Of a stretch of 64,000 bases of DNA, positions 55,262 through 63,522 are shown piece by piece; position 1 is the first letter of the stretch, and every line of letters starts with the position of its first letter. The stretch is from positions 1 through 64,000 of the forward strand of contig NZ_ABFU01000064.1 of assembly GCF_000171615.1 (NCBI RefSeq), in the 5' to 3' direction. Position numbers and translations under genes: made by a program. Source of the DNA: Bacillus coahuilensis m4-4. GTDB lineage: Bacteria > Bacillota > Bacilli > Bacillales > Bacillaceae_K. The notes under the pieces were generated by a model. That model searched no databases. It saw only the letters and a list, made by a program, of their open reading frames with translations, and was not told the origin of the DNA.

Positions 55262-55289
55262 CATATTCCCCCATGACAGCTCATACATT
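55262..55289 (+). promoter_or_regulatory. sigma-E promoter of spoIID
   Basis: CATATT (55262-55267), 14-base spacer, CATACATT (55282-55289), fitting the mother-cell sigma-E consensus KMATATT-N14-CATACANT. Confidence 0.8.
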
Positions 55290-55329
55290 GTAATGTAACC
55301 AAGAAAAATCAAATCTGGAGGCATTATGC

Positions 55330-56340
55330 ATGAATCAAATGAAGCTTATTCTCGGTATTATATCTGCCATGCTCGTCGTAACGTTTATCATTCCAACCGT
55401 ACTCGTATTGCCCTTTTCAGAGAAATCGGACTCTGAACAACTGGATGAAACACAGCAGACAGAGAAGACGACCTGGTCTGGACTCGAAGGACCAGTTGAT
55501 GTCGCCGTATTTCGAACCGCTTCTAACACCATTGAAAAGCTACCTTTAGAGCAATATATCATCGGTGTGGTAGCAGCTGAGATGCCAGCAGATTTTGAAA
55601 AAGAAGCCTTAAAAGCTCAGGCCCTTGCAGCAAGAACGTACATTGTGAACATGCTAGCTATTGGAGCGAAAGATGTCCCAGAAGGAGCAGACGTCAAAGA
55701 CACAATCGATTACCAGGTCTATAAAAATGTCGTAGAACTCAAAACCATATGGGGATCAGATTACCAGTGGAAGCTTGATAAAATAACAGAAGCAGTAGTT
55801 GAAACAAAAGGTCAAATTATTACTTACGAAGGGAACCCAATTACAGCTACCTTCTTCTCCACAAGCAACGGCCAAACCGAAAATTCAGAAGCCTATTGGA
55901 GTAAAGAGGTCCCGTACTTACGAAGTGTTGAAAGCCCTTGGGACGAAGCCTCTCCAAAGTTTGAAGAACAGAAAATTATTACCCTAAAAGAATTTCAAGA
56001 TAAGCTAGGGATTACTCTTCCAACTGACGGGTCTGTGGGTAAAATAACGTCAAGGACGCCAGGAAACCAAGTAGCTGAACTTCAAATCGGTGACAAATCG
56101 TTCACGGGTAAGCAAGTTCGAGATCTACTGGAGCTTAATTCAGCGGATTTTACATGGGTGCAAAAGGAAAACCATATCGTCATCAACACGAAAGGCTACG
56201 GTCACGGGGTAGGAATGAGTCAATACGGAGCGAACGGAATGGCGAAAGAAGGCAAGTCGTATAAAGAAATAATACTTCATTATTATCAAGGTGTTGAAAT
56301 CGTTTCCTCCGAAAACATTCTTACAGCGTTGAACCGATAA
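55330..56340 (+). CDS. spoIID: stage II sporulation protein D
   Basis: 336 residues. Membrane-anchored lytic transglycosylase of the mother cell, needed with SpoIIP and SpoIIM for engulfment. N-terminal anchor (LILGIISAMLVVTFIIPTVLVLPF), catalytic Glu84 in VVAAEMPADFEKEALKAQALAARTY, and the C-terminal YGHGVGMSQYGANGMA. Sigma-E promoter upstream; 16-bp perfect terminator downstream. Confidence 0.95.
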   Translation: MNQMKLILGIISAMLVVTFIIPTVLVLPFSEKSDSEQLDETQQTEKTTWSGLEGPVDVAVFRTASNTIEKLPLEQYIIGVVAAEMPADFEKEALKAQALAARTYIVNMLAIGAKDVPEGADVKDTIDYQVYKNVVELKTIWGSDYQWKLDKITEAVVETKGQIITYEGNPITATFFSTSNGQTENSEAYWSKEVPYLRSVESPWDEASPKFEEQKIITLKEFQDKLGITLPTDGSVGKITSRTPGNQVAELQIGDKSFTGKQVRDLLELNSADFTWVQKENHIVINTKGYGHGVGMSQYGANGMAKEGKSYKEIILHYYQGVEIVSSENILTALNR

Positions 56341-56351
56341 CATAGATTCGG

Positions 56352-56398
56352 GGCCACCCGTCCAATCTGGATAACCGATTGGACGGGTGGCCTCTTTC
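56352..56398 (+). terminator. terminator after spoIID
   Basis: GGCCACCCGTCCAATC (56352-56367) pairs perfectly with GATTGGACGGGTGGCC (56377-56392), then TCTTT. Confidence 0.88.
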
Positions 56399-56444
56399 AT
56401 TAATCTTAATACTTTTAAAAAAATGTAAGCAACTGACTATACAA

Positions 56445-56466
56445 ATAATACCCATTAGGGTATTAT
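56445..56466 (+). promoter_or_regulatory. CsoR/CstR-like operator overlapping a -10 box
   Basis: ATAATACCC (56445-56453), ATTA, GGGTATTAT (56458-56466): a perfect 9-bp inverted repeat. The TACCC-n4-GGGTA core is typical of operators of the CsoR family, including the persulfide sensor CstR. TATAAT (56464-56469) overlaps the right arm, so binding would block the promoter of the transporter/OsmC pair. Confidence 0.6.
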
Positions 56467-56509
56467 AATCTACGTAGCGAATACACAAAGTATGTACGAA
56501 AGGATTGAT

Positions 56510-57490
56510 GTGAAGTTGAAAAAGCTTTATACGTTTCCGCAACGCTATTTGTTGCTAAGCGTCCCACTAACGCTCCTCTTAGGATTTCTAATTGGTACCG
56601 TTATGGATACAAGTTTCTTACAACCAACCATTCTCATTGCAACAATTATTATGATTTATGCTACGATGATTGGTTTAAAGCTGAAAGAACTTACTTCGGT
56701 AAAAGGATCTAAAGTTTTAGGGTTATCACTCCTAATTAACTTTTTAATTATACCCCTAGTAGCATTTGTGTTGGGTAAAACACTATTAAGTGAGCACCCC
56801 ATCATGTTTGCAGGGTTAGCACTGTCAGCATTACTGCCAACAAGTGGCATGACCATATCCTGGACGGCCATACAAAAAGGCAATGTTCCTGCAGCGGTAA
56901 GGCTAACGGTATTTGGGTTAATTTTAGGGTCTTTGTTAACACCTTGGTATTTACTCTTGATGGTAGGAGAATACGTGGACATCGACATCGTAGAAACATT
57001 TCAAACGATTGCATTAGTTGTGTTTGTTCCTTTAATTTTAGGACAAGTCACGTTCTACATGTTGATGAAAAAGTATACGATGGAGCAATTCCAGAAGCGT
57101 GTAAAACCGAACTTTGCGCCTTTAAGTATTTGGGCCATGTTATATGTCGTATTTGTAAGTATTAGTATGAAGGCATCCATGATAATAGAAAACCTACAAT
57201 TAATTGTATTAGCGTTTATCGTATTATTGGCATTCTATTTCCTAAATTACATTATCAGTACATTTTTCGCTAAAAGTTTTTTATCAAGAGAAGATGGAAT
57301 TGCATTGGTAAACGGCACTGTCCTGAGAAACCTCTCCATTGCGATTGGACTTGCTGCCACTTCATTTGGAGCAGAAGCCGCACTAATTGTAACCATTGCC
57401 TTTATCGTTCAACAACAAACCATTGCTTTTTATGGAAGGCTATCAACAAAGCACTGGTTTAAACCAACAGCAAACGTACAAACAAACTAA
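56510..57490 (+). CDS. ACR3/bile-acid-symporter family transporter
   Basis: 326 residues from GTG 56510 (AAAGGATTGAT upstream); about ten membrane helices. The family pattern is seen in ALSALLPTSGMTISWTAIQKGNVPAAVRLTVFGLILGSLL and DGIALVNGTVLRNLSIAIGLAAT. Members are often called arsenite exporters, but this protein has no cysteine at all, so the Cys of true ACR3 pumps is missing and an arsenite role is doubtful. It shares the operator and transcript with an OsmC protein 30 bases downstream; a sulfur-compound or other anion substrate is possible (inference). Confidence 0.82.
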   Translation: MKLKKLYTFPQRYLLLSVPLTLLLGFLIGTVMDTSFLQPTILIATIIMIYATMIGLKLKELTSVKGSKVLGLSLLINFLIIPLVAFVLGKTLLSEHPIMFAGLALSALLPTSGMTISWTAIQKGNVPAAVRLTVFGLILGSLLTPWYLLLMVGEYVDIDIVETFQTIALVVFVPLILGQVTFYMLMKKYTMEQFQKRVKPNFAPLSIWAMLYVVFVSISMKASMIIENLQLIVLAFIVLLAFYFLNYIISTFFAKSFLSREDGIALVNGTVLRNLSIAIGLAATSFGAEAALIVTIAFIVQQQTIAFYGRLSTKHWFKPTANVQTN

Positions 57491-57520
57491 TCGATATTAC
57501 ATCAAAGGAGAAATCATAAA

Positions 57521-57958
57521 ATGAACAAAATGACATTAAAAGTAAACGCAACAACAGAAGGAATCACAGTAAAAGCTAACACAGGCAAACATGAATTCTT
57601 TATTGACGAAGGAAAACAAATGGGTGGACAAGACAAGGGTCCAAACCCACTTCAAGCAGTACTTGGAGCATTAGCTGCATGTGAAAACGTAACAGCGAAC
57701 ATGGTGGCACGTGAAATGAAATTTAACCTTGAAGGCATCACCTTTGAAATAAAAGGAACATTCGACCCACGAGGTTTTATGGGAGACCCATCTGTACGCC
57801 CATACTTCGAGACCGTAACAGTCGAAGCAAAGGTCCAAACAGATGAAACAGAAGAAAGAATCAAAGAACTTCAAGAAAAAGTAGAATCTCGTTGCCCTGT
57901 CTACACAATGATGAAGGCAGCAAACATTGAAATGAACGACACTTGGACAAAAGCATAA
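57521..57958 (+). CDS. OsmC family protein
   Basis: 145 residues. OsmC/Ohr fold with two conserved Cys (ALAACENVTANMVARE and ESRCPVYTMM), the redox pair of the family; GGQDKGPNPLQAVLGALAAC is typical of the YhfA-like OsmC subgroup linked to sulfur metabolism. Ribosome binding site AAAGGAGAAAT. Likely co-transcribed with the transporter. Reduces organic peroxides or binds sulfane-sulfur species; which, is not decided by sequence. Confidence 0.9.
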   Translation: MNKMTLKVNATTEGITVKANTGKHEFFIDEGKQMGGQDKGPNPLQAVLGALAACENVTANMVAREMKFNLEGITFEIKGTFDPRGFMGDPSVRPYFETVTVEAKVQTDETEERIKELQEKVESRCPVYTMMKAANIEMNDTWTKA

Positions 57959-57964
57959 GCGATA

Positions 57965-57998
57965 AAAGAGACGCCACTCGCTGTCGTCTCTTTTTTTA
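57965..57998 (+). terminator. terminator after the OsmC gene
   Basis: AAAGAGACG pairs with CGTCTCTTT across 11 bases, then TTTT. Confidence 0.85.
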
Positions 57999-58129
57999 TT
58001 TTAATAATGTAAGGCTTAAACCTATCTCCAACCTTCTATTAACGACCAGTAACTCAGTAATTCCACCAATAACATCAAAGACGAAATAAAAAAGGGAGCA
58101 TACCCAAATGGTACACATCCCAAATCCCA

Positions 58130-58504
58130 TCAATCACTCGTTCTTTTAAAGAATTGTCGATCTACAAAGTAGTACAGTATAAACACACCTGTCACATCCT
58201 TCACCACATCAATAATTGATGAGGATCTAGAAGGGACAAAGCTTTGGTGGAATTCATCAACGATTCCGTAAAGACTCGCGACAATAGCCACAACAAAGTT
58301 CGTTCGACCAGTAAAATGTCCATGAGCACGTAATGCCATTACAAAGAGGGCATATAAAAGGGCAAACTCAACAATGTGCAAGGAATCTTTCACAACCCCA
58401 CTTAGGATACGATCGGACACAACTGCATCGGCTGGATGACTAGACATCAACCAAATCGCGATCAAGTAGAGAAAAGGAAGGGTGGTCCAAACCATTTTCT
58501 TCAT
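58130..58504 (-). CDS. VanZ-like family protein
   Basis: 124 residues, minus strand, about four membrane helices. WTTLPFLYLIAIWLMSSHPADA, HIVEFALLYALFVMALR and VASLYGIVDEFHQSFVPSRSSSIIDVVKDVTGVF (DExHQ-FVPGR motif) are typical of VanZ-like proteins. AGAGGTG precedes the ATG. VanZ gives teicoplanin resistance in some operons, but chromosomal stand-alone copies have unknown roles. Confidence 0.88.
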   Translation of the reverse strand: MKKMVWTTLPFLYLIAIWLMSSHPADAVVSDRILSGVVKDSLHIVEFALLYALFVMALRAHGHFTGRTNFVVAIVASLYGIVDEFHQSFVPSRSSSIIDVVKDVTGVFILYYFVDRQFFKRTSD

Positions 58505-58565
58505 CTATCAACACCTCTATTTCAGTAGGAATAGTATACCATGGAAAAAAATTTTAAAAAAAGAC

Positions 58566-58649
58566 GTATAATCTAGAAAGTTTGTCGAAAAATAAAAAGT
58601 AAAAATTTTTTCTCAAAATGTATATAAAATTGTGAAAGTGTAGAGAATG
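58566..58649 (+). promoter_or_regulatory. candidate sigma-F promoters of spoIIQ
   Basis: Two GTATA boxes each have a possible -10 after exactly 15 bases: 58566-58570 with CGAAAAATAA at 58586, and 58620-58624 with GTAGAGAATG at 58640-58649. The second matches GGNNANAHTR better but would leave a leader of only about a dozen bases; the first gives about 65 bases. I cannot choose between them. Confidence 0.5.
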
Positions 58650-58667
58650 ATTGCTGAGGTGATGAAA

Positions 58668-59555
58668 ATGAGAGAGGAAGAAAACAACAAGTCTTCTCTG
58701 AAGTCAAAGACAAAAGCAATCTTTAAAAATCGTTGGGCCTATCCTGCACTATATTTAGGAAGCGCTGCTATCATTATTACGAGTATCCTATGGTACCAAG
58801 CAGCAAATACACCTAATATCGCAGAAGAGCCACAAGACTTTGGGTATGTTGAAAATGGAGCGGTTGGTCAGAAGGATTTAGAGCCTACAGCAGAGGTAGT
58901 ATCACAAGAAGAAACGGTTGAAATGCCAGTCATGAACCCAGATGCCGTGACAATCATTAAGCAATTCTACAATGCACAAGCATCTGCAGAAGAGCAAGAA
59001 GCAGCACTTGTCGTATACAACAATATCTATTATGAAAACACAGGAATTGACATCGCGATGGACGGCGAAGAGTTTGATGTTGTCGCATCTATGAGCGGTA
59101 AAGTAGTTAGTGTTGAAGAAGATTCTTTCCTGGGAAATTATGTCGTACTTGATCACGGGAATGGTGTAGAAACTCGTTACCAAGCAGTGAAAGATGTCAT
59201 GGTTTCAGTGGGTGAAGTTGTAACTCAAGGAGACAAGCTTGCAATTTCTAGCACGAGTGAGTTAAACAGTGAAGCGGGCAACCACTTACACTTCGAAGTA
59301 CGTAAAGACGGTATTGCAGTGGATCCAATCGCATTCTTTAATCGTCCAGCTCAAGAACTTAAAGACGCAGATCTTTCTGAAGAAGAACCGAAGAAAGAAG
59401 AAGCAGAAGAAGGTACTGAAGCAGGTGACGGAGAAGAATCTACAGATCCAGAAGCTGAAGACCACCAAGCAAACCCTACTTCTGAAGAAGGATCAGATTC
59501 TGATTCTGACTCAGACTCAGAAAATAGTGAAGACCAAACAGAAGATCAAGAATAA
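58668..59555 (+). CDS. spoIIQ: stage II sporulation protein Q
   Basis: 295 residues. Forespore membrane protein whose extracellular LytM-like (M23) domain binds SpoIIIAH in the intermembrane channel. One helix (PALYLGSAAIIITSILWY), then the M23 domain (about 125-225). The first zinc-ligand motif reads NTGIDI, with Asn in place of His, while GNHLHFEV keeps its His pair, so peptidase activity is doubtful, as for B. subtilis SpoIIQ. The last 70 residues are acidic, ending in Ser-Asp runs. ATG 58668 is set by GAGGTG. Confidence 0.93.
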   Translation: MREEENNKSSLKSKTKAIFKNRWAYPALYLGSAAIIITSILWYQAANTPNIAEEPQDFGYVENGAVGQKDLEPTAEVVSQEETVEMPVMNPDAVTIIKQFYNAQASAEEQEAALVVYNNIYYENTGIDIAMDGEEFDVVASMSGKVVSVEEDSFLGNYVVLDHGNGVETRYQAVKDVMVSVGEVVTQGDKLAISSTSELNSEAGNHLHFEVRKDGIAVDPIAFFNRPAQELKDADLSEEEPKKEEAEEGTEAGDGEESTDPEAEDHQANPTSEEGSDSDSDSDSENSEDQTEDQE

Positions 59556-59566
59556 TATAGCGTACG

Positions 59567-59600
59567 AAGCCTGTTCCCGAGCGGAGCAGGCTTTATTTTA
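59567..59600 (+). terminator. terminator after spoIIQ
   Basis: AAGCCTGTTCC pairs with GGAGCAGGCTT (one mismatch), then TATTTTAT. Confidence 0.8.
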
Positions 59601-59830
59601 TGGAAAATTTCCGAGGAAATGTGACAATGAGTTAGTATACTGTCAGAATAATGTCCGTTCATTCTCTCTCGTAAACTAGGTAATTTCATTATGTTCATAA
59701 AGTATTTTCGACAGCGTGAGCGATTTTTGTAGGACAGATACGGTTGCTGAATCTGCTGGAACGGTTCATACTAGTAAAAAGCCTTTAATTAACAGAATAT
59801 ACTGAAATCTAAGAGGGGTAGGGGTGCGGT

Positions 59831-59977
59831 ATGGCAGTTATTTTATTTCTCCTATTAACAGGAGTTTGCATGGTAGTGGCTCTAAGGTACAAAAATCCGG
59901 TTTATGTTCTTATTCCATTTTTATCATTACTAGGGTACGTCCTTTTACTCGTTACACTAGCGCCACATCCATATTAA
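59831..59977 (+). CDS. small membrane protein, 48 residues
   Basis: MAVILFLLLTGVCMVVALRY, then KNPVYVLIPFLSLLGYVLLL and VTLAPHPY. Two hydrophobic helices separated by RYKNP. A strong ribosome binding site (AGAGGGGTAGGGG) precedes the ATG, and a terminator follows 19 bases after the stop, so it looks like a real monocistronic gene. Family not recognised; lies between spoIIQ and spoIIID. Confidence 0.6.
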   Translation: MAVILFLLLTGVCMVVALRYKNPVYVLIPFLSLLGYVLLLVTLAPHPY

Positions 59978-59995
59978 TACGGTATTATTACAGAG

Positions 59996-60021
59996 AAAGG
60001 CACATGGTTACGTGCCTTTTT
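59996..60021 (+). terminator. terminator after the 48-residue gene
   Basis: AAAGGCAC pairs with GTGCCTTT across 8 bases, then TTTAT. Confidence 0.8.
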
Positions 60022-60360
60022 ATCATTCACCATACTCTCACAGTTCATTGGAACGGTTTTTTGTAAAAGTTGAATTTGTCGATACATACTCGAGAGAAAC
60101 CATAGAACCAGCCCAAGTGACAAAAAGCACCAAAGTTGAGACGATCACAACCTGCCGCATAATCTTATCACTACACAATTCAAGCTGAACTAGAAAAGGG
60201 GTTGTGAGCACAACTAAAATTGAGATCTCTCTAAATGCCAGTAAAATATAACAATTTTCAAAAAAATCCCTACCCTACTTGTCCTTATTAGGCCAAACGT
60301 GCATATTCAGTCGCACAAGCTAATAAGATGATACAAACCTAACAAATAGAGAGGTTTGAG
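60022..60360. other. 339-base gap upstream of the usd-like ORF
   Basis: No convincing gene. A minus-strand reading of about 70 codons (hydrophobic, ending near 60055) has no start signal. CATATT at 60302-60307 and GATACAAA near 60330 resemble sigma-E elements but are too far apart to form a standard promoter. Confidence 0.4.
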
Positions 60361-60501
60361 ATGAGTTTCGTTGGACGTACTCTAGACAAGGATTGTAGGC
60401 AGAATAATCGTCGTAATGAGAGAGCGAAGAAACACGTAAGGCGCACTCTCCCGCAAATCATGGAGAAGCCACCAATAGGGTCATTTTATAAGATGAAGTA
60501 G
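60361..60501 (+). CDS. 46-residue basic ORF upstream of spoIIID (usd-like)
   Basis: MSFVGRTLDKDCRQNNRRNE, then RAKKHVRRTLPQIMEKPP and IGSFYKMK. Very basic, preceded by AGAGAGGTTTGAG. It ends 123 bases before spoIIID. B. subtilis has a short ORF, usd, just upstream of spoIIID whose translation is needed for spoIIID expression; this ORF is its positional counterpart. I have not compared the sequences, so orthology is inference. Confidence 0.55.
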   Translation: MSFVGRTLDKDCRQNNRRNERAKKHVRRTLPQIMEKPPIGSFYKMK

Positions 60502-60624
60502 GATCAGAGTTAGGGGTAGTTCTTTATAGACAGATGTTTCGCTTCTTGTGCGGGTCATCGATAGACCAAGCATAGCGAGTCTCATTTCACACTTTTCTTA
60601 CCAACCTAGAGGAGGCTGAACAGT

Positions 60625-60897
60625 GTGCACGATTACATCAAGGAGAGAACTGTCAAGATAGGGAAGCATATCGTGGAGACCAAGAAAACGGTTCGCGTCA
60701 TTGCGAAAGAATTTGGAGTATCCAAAAGTACTGTACACAAAGACCTGACGGAAAGACTACCAGAAATTAATCCTGAGCTAGCAAACGAAGTCAAAGCGAT
60801 ACTTGATTACCATAAATCCATCCGTCATCTCCGTGGAGGCGAAGCAACTAAGCAAAAGTACAAAAAAGAAGAAGTCGAAAGCGAGCCTGTCAATTAA
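60625..60897 (+). CDS. spoIIID: sporulation transcription factor SpoIIID
   Basis: 90 residues, GTG start with AGAGGAGG upstream. Helix-turn-helix (KKTVRVIAKEFGVSKSTVHKDLTERLPEI) plus a basic C-terminal region (HKSIRHLRGGEATKQKYKKEE) that contacts the minor groove; nearly identical to B. subtilis SpoIIID. Activates and represses mother-cell genes between sigma-E and sigma-K. Terminator downstream. Confidence 0.97.
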   Translation: MHDYIKERTVKIGKHIVETKKTVRVIAKEFGVSKSTVHKDLTERLPEINPELANEVKAILDYHKSIRHLRGGEATKQKYKKEEVESEPVN

Positions 60898-60905
60898 TCT
60901 TCGAG

Positions 60906-60932
60906 CAGAGGTGACCATAACCTCTGTTTTTT
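60906..60932 (+). terminator. terminator after spoIIID
   Basis: CAGAGGT pairs with ACCTCTG across 7 bases, then six T. Confidence 0.85.
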
Positions 60933-61024
60933 GTTGTGAGTTCCAATGTAAAAAGGAATAAAACCATACCCACTCAGAGAAGCAGCGCCGAAATACTAGT
61001 AGACTCCGTCTAAATTCGCTCATC

Positions 61025-61112
61025 TTGCGCCAAATGCCCATCCCCTTGCGCTCAAGTAAATACGCCTTGCGTTTTTTGTAAAAGACCTGCGTTTAGTTAG
61101 AACATTTCCGCA
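61025..61112 (-). repeat. 21-bp intergenic array G (reverse orientation, degenerate)
   Basis: TTGCGC at 61025 and 61046, TTGCGT at 61067, CTGCGT at 61087 and a CCGCAT at about 61108. TTGCGT is the reverse complement of the ACGCAA part of the GCACGCAA core, and the steps are 21, 21, 20 and about 21 bases. Beyond the spoIIID terminator, before mbl. The rest of the 526-base gap shows nothing I can name. Confidence 0.65.
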
Positions 61113-61423
61113 TTCAAATCGGCCATGATTGGGCATAACGTAACAGACCATGCGCCCATCCGCAAAGCCCTACTCTCAACAAAAACACCTCTTCGGAGAG
61201 CTCGTGCCCCATTAATTTCCAATCATCCACCCAAATACCTAAAGAACTATAAAATTTGTAAGAAAAACGATTTTTATTTTGACAAAAACTCGTCTCCTTC
61301 GACAGATTTATGATAAAATATAAAACTAGGTGAAATAGATTCATTATTGAATTATCGGTCACTAAACGTAACTACTTTACTATATAGAACCCATTACGGT
61401 GTGGAAGGGAGTAAGATGTTCTG

Positions 61424-62434
61424 ATGTTTGCAAGGGATATTGGAATTGACTTAGGGACGGCGAACGTGTTGATTCATGTGAAGGGCCGTGGAATCGTTTT
61501 AAATGAACCATCAGTAGTAGCGTATAATACGGACACAAAGAAAGTGTTAGCAGTGGGAGAGGAAGCTCGCCGTATGGTAGGGCGTACACCTGGTAACATT
61601 AAAGCGATGAGACCATTAAAGGACGGAGTTATCGCAGACTTTGACATAACAGAAGCCATGCTACGTCATTTTATTAACAAATTGGATGTTAAAGGGATGT
61701 TTACACGTCCTCGTATTTTAATCTGTTGTCCAACTGGGATTACAACGGTCGAGAGAAAAGCGATTCGTGAAGCGGCTGAGAAGAGTGGCGGAAAGAAAGA
61801 CGGCATTATTCTTGAAGAAGAGCCGAAAGTAGCAGCAGTTGGTGCAGGTATGGACATTAACCAACCAAGCGGTAACATGGTTATTGACATTGGTGGGGGA
61901 ACAACTGACGTAGCCGTTCTATCCATGGCAGACATCGTAACCTCCCAAAGCATCAAAATGGCAGGCGACAAGTTTGATGTTGAAATTTTAAACTACATTA
62001 AGCGCCAATATAAGCTATTAATCGGTGAGCGTACAGCAGAGGAAATTAAAATCCGTATTGGTACAGTATTCCCTGGTGCGCGCAACGAAGAAATGGACAT
62101 TCGTGGACGCGATCTTGTAACCGGTTTACCTCGTACGATTACCATCAAGAGTGAAGAAATTGAGGGAGCACTACGTGAACCAGTTAGCAACATCGTACAA
62201 GCCGCTAAGAATGTGCTAGAAGCAACACCTCCAGAGCTATCTGCAGACATCATCGACCGCGGTGTTATTTTAACAGGCGGCGGAGCGCTATTGAACGGAA
62301 TTGATATGCTTCTATCAGAAGAGCTAAAGGTTCCTGTTCTAGTGGCAGAAGATCCACTAGACTGTGTGGCACGCGGAACAGGCATCATGCTTGAGAACAT
62401 CGGCATGTTGGACAAGCGTAAGAGAATTATGTAA
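61424..62434 (+). CDS. mbl: MreB-like cytoskeletal protein Mbl
   Basis: 336 residues, actin fold. MFARDIGIDLGTANVLIHVKGRGIVLNEPSVVA (phosphate 1), MVIDIGGGTTDVAVLS (phosphate 2), LTGGGALLNGIDMLL (adenosine) and AEDPLDCVARGTG. Directs lateral-wall peptidoglycan synthesis. Between spoIIID and flhO, as in B. subtilis, which separates Mbl from MreB and MreBH. Site GGAAGGGAG is slightly distant from the ATG. Confidence 0.95.
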   Translation: MFARDIGIDLGTANVLIHVKGRGIVLNEPSVVAYNTDTKKVLAVGEEARRMVGRTPGNIKAMRPLKDGVIADFDITEAMLRHFINKLDVKGMFTRPRILICCPTGITTVERKAIREAAEKSGGKKDGIILEEEPKVAAVGAGMDINQPSGNMVIDIGGGTTDVAVLSMADIVTSQSIKMAGDKFDVEILNYIKRQYKLLIGERTAEEIKIRIGTVFPGARNEEMDIRGRDLVTGLPRTITIKSEEIEGALREPVSNIVQAAKNVLEATPPELSADIIDRGVILTGGGALLNGIDMLLSEELKVPVLVAEDPLDCVARGTGIMLENIGMLDKRKRIM

Positions 62435-62685
62435 TACACGCTAGACGAGAGATATTATTTCTTTCGTTCTTTTTTTATGGGAAAGTTTATAGGAAGAATG
62501 GTCCGTTTTTATTCCAACAAGTTCTCATGATTTCAGGCAATCTCCTCAAAATCTTCAAGAATCGTCTAATTTCCATATTTTTTGAAGCAATATCGCGAAA
62601 TTTTGGTGTTTTTGTTCGTAGCAATCCTTTATAATAAAAGAAGCGTATAAAATGAGAACGAATCATATTAAAAGAGGTGACCCCT

Positions 62686-63498
62686 TTGTTAAGAGGATTG
62701 TACACAGCAGCATCTGGGATGATAGCCCAGCAGCGTAAAACCGAGACACTTGCGAATAACCTAGCCAATGCGAATACACCGGGCTTTAAAGCAGATCAAA
62801 CGTCGGTCCGATCATTTCCAGAAATGCTTCTAATGAGTGTTGGACAAGGTACTCTTCCAAATCAGCAGAGATCTACCATACCACAACTCAATTCCCTACA
62901 AACGAGCATTAGCACAGGGGTATATGTTCAAGAGCTTACTCCTCTTTTATCCCAAGGTGACCTTTTTGAAACCGGTATGAAGACAGATATTGGCCTTTAT
63001 GATATCAATGTCCCACAAGGCGGTACGGTCCTCTATACGGTCCAAGGAGAAAATGGGGTGTCCTACACAAGAAACGGTAACCTCACTCTTGACGGCAACG
63101 GTAGCCTAGTGACAAGCAACGGTTACTACGTGTTAGACACAAATGGCAACACCATCACTCTCGGAAACGAAGACTTTACGGTGAATGACCAAGGTGAAAT
63201 TATCCAAAATGGTCAAGGGGTGGCAAAGCTTGGCGTAGCCTACGCGGCCGATGCCTCCACCCTTCGTAAAATAGGGACTGACCTTTATGAATCAGACGGA
63301 CAGCTACAGAATGCTTACAACGTAGAGGGACTTCAGTTCCAAACCGTTCAAGGCTTCCTAGAGAACTCAAATGTTAATGAATCTCAAACTATGACTGACA
63401 TGATGACCGCTTACCGATCATTTGAAGCAAACCAAAAACTTCTGCAAGCTTATGATAAAAGCTTAGACAAAGCCGTCAACGAAATCGGCCGACTATAA
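62686..63498 (+). CDS. flhO: flagellar hook-basal body protein FlhO (FlgG-like)
   Basis: 270 residues. N-terminal flagellar rod motif LYTAASGMIAQQRKTETLANNLANANTPGFKAD, central D1-like domain, and C-terminal SNVNESQTMTDMMTAYRSFEANQKLLQAYDKSLDKAVNEIG. TTG 62686 gives the N-terminus MLRGLYTA like B. subtilis FlhO and has AGAGGTGA upstream. Distal rod component; next to flhP. Confidence 0.93.
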   Translation: MLRGLYTAASGMIAQQRKTETLANNLANANTPGFKADQTSVRSFPEMLLMSVGQGTLPNQQRSTIPQLNSLQTSISTGVYVQELTPLLSQGDLFETGMKTDIGLYDINVPQGGTVLYTVQGENGVSYTRNGNLTLDGNGSLVTSNGYYVLDTNGNTITLGNEDFTVNDQGEIIQNGQGVAKLGVAYAADASTLRKIGTDLYESDGQLQNAYNVEGLQFQTVQGFLENSNVNESQTMTDMMTAYRSFEANQKLLQAYDKSLDKAVNEIGRL

Positions 63499-63522
63499 AC
63501 GATACGTTAGGAGAAAGATGAC

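Noticed and set aside
60055-60260. Minus-strand hydrophobic reading upstream of the usd-like ORF
   Set aside because: About 70 open codons without an initiation codon or ribosome binding site at the front.
61279-61316. Sigma-A promoter for mbl (TTGACA at 61279)
   Set aside because: The -35 is perfect but no -10 lies at 16-18 bases; the nearest TATGAT is about 25 bases away.
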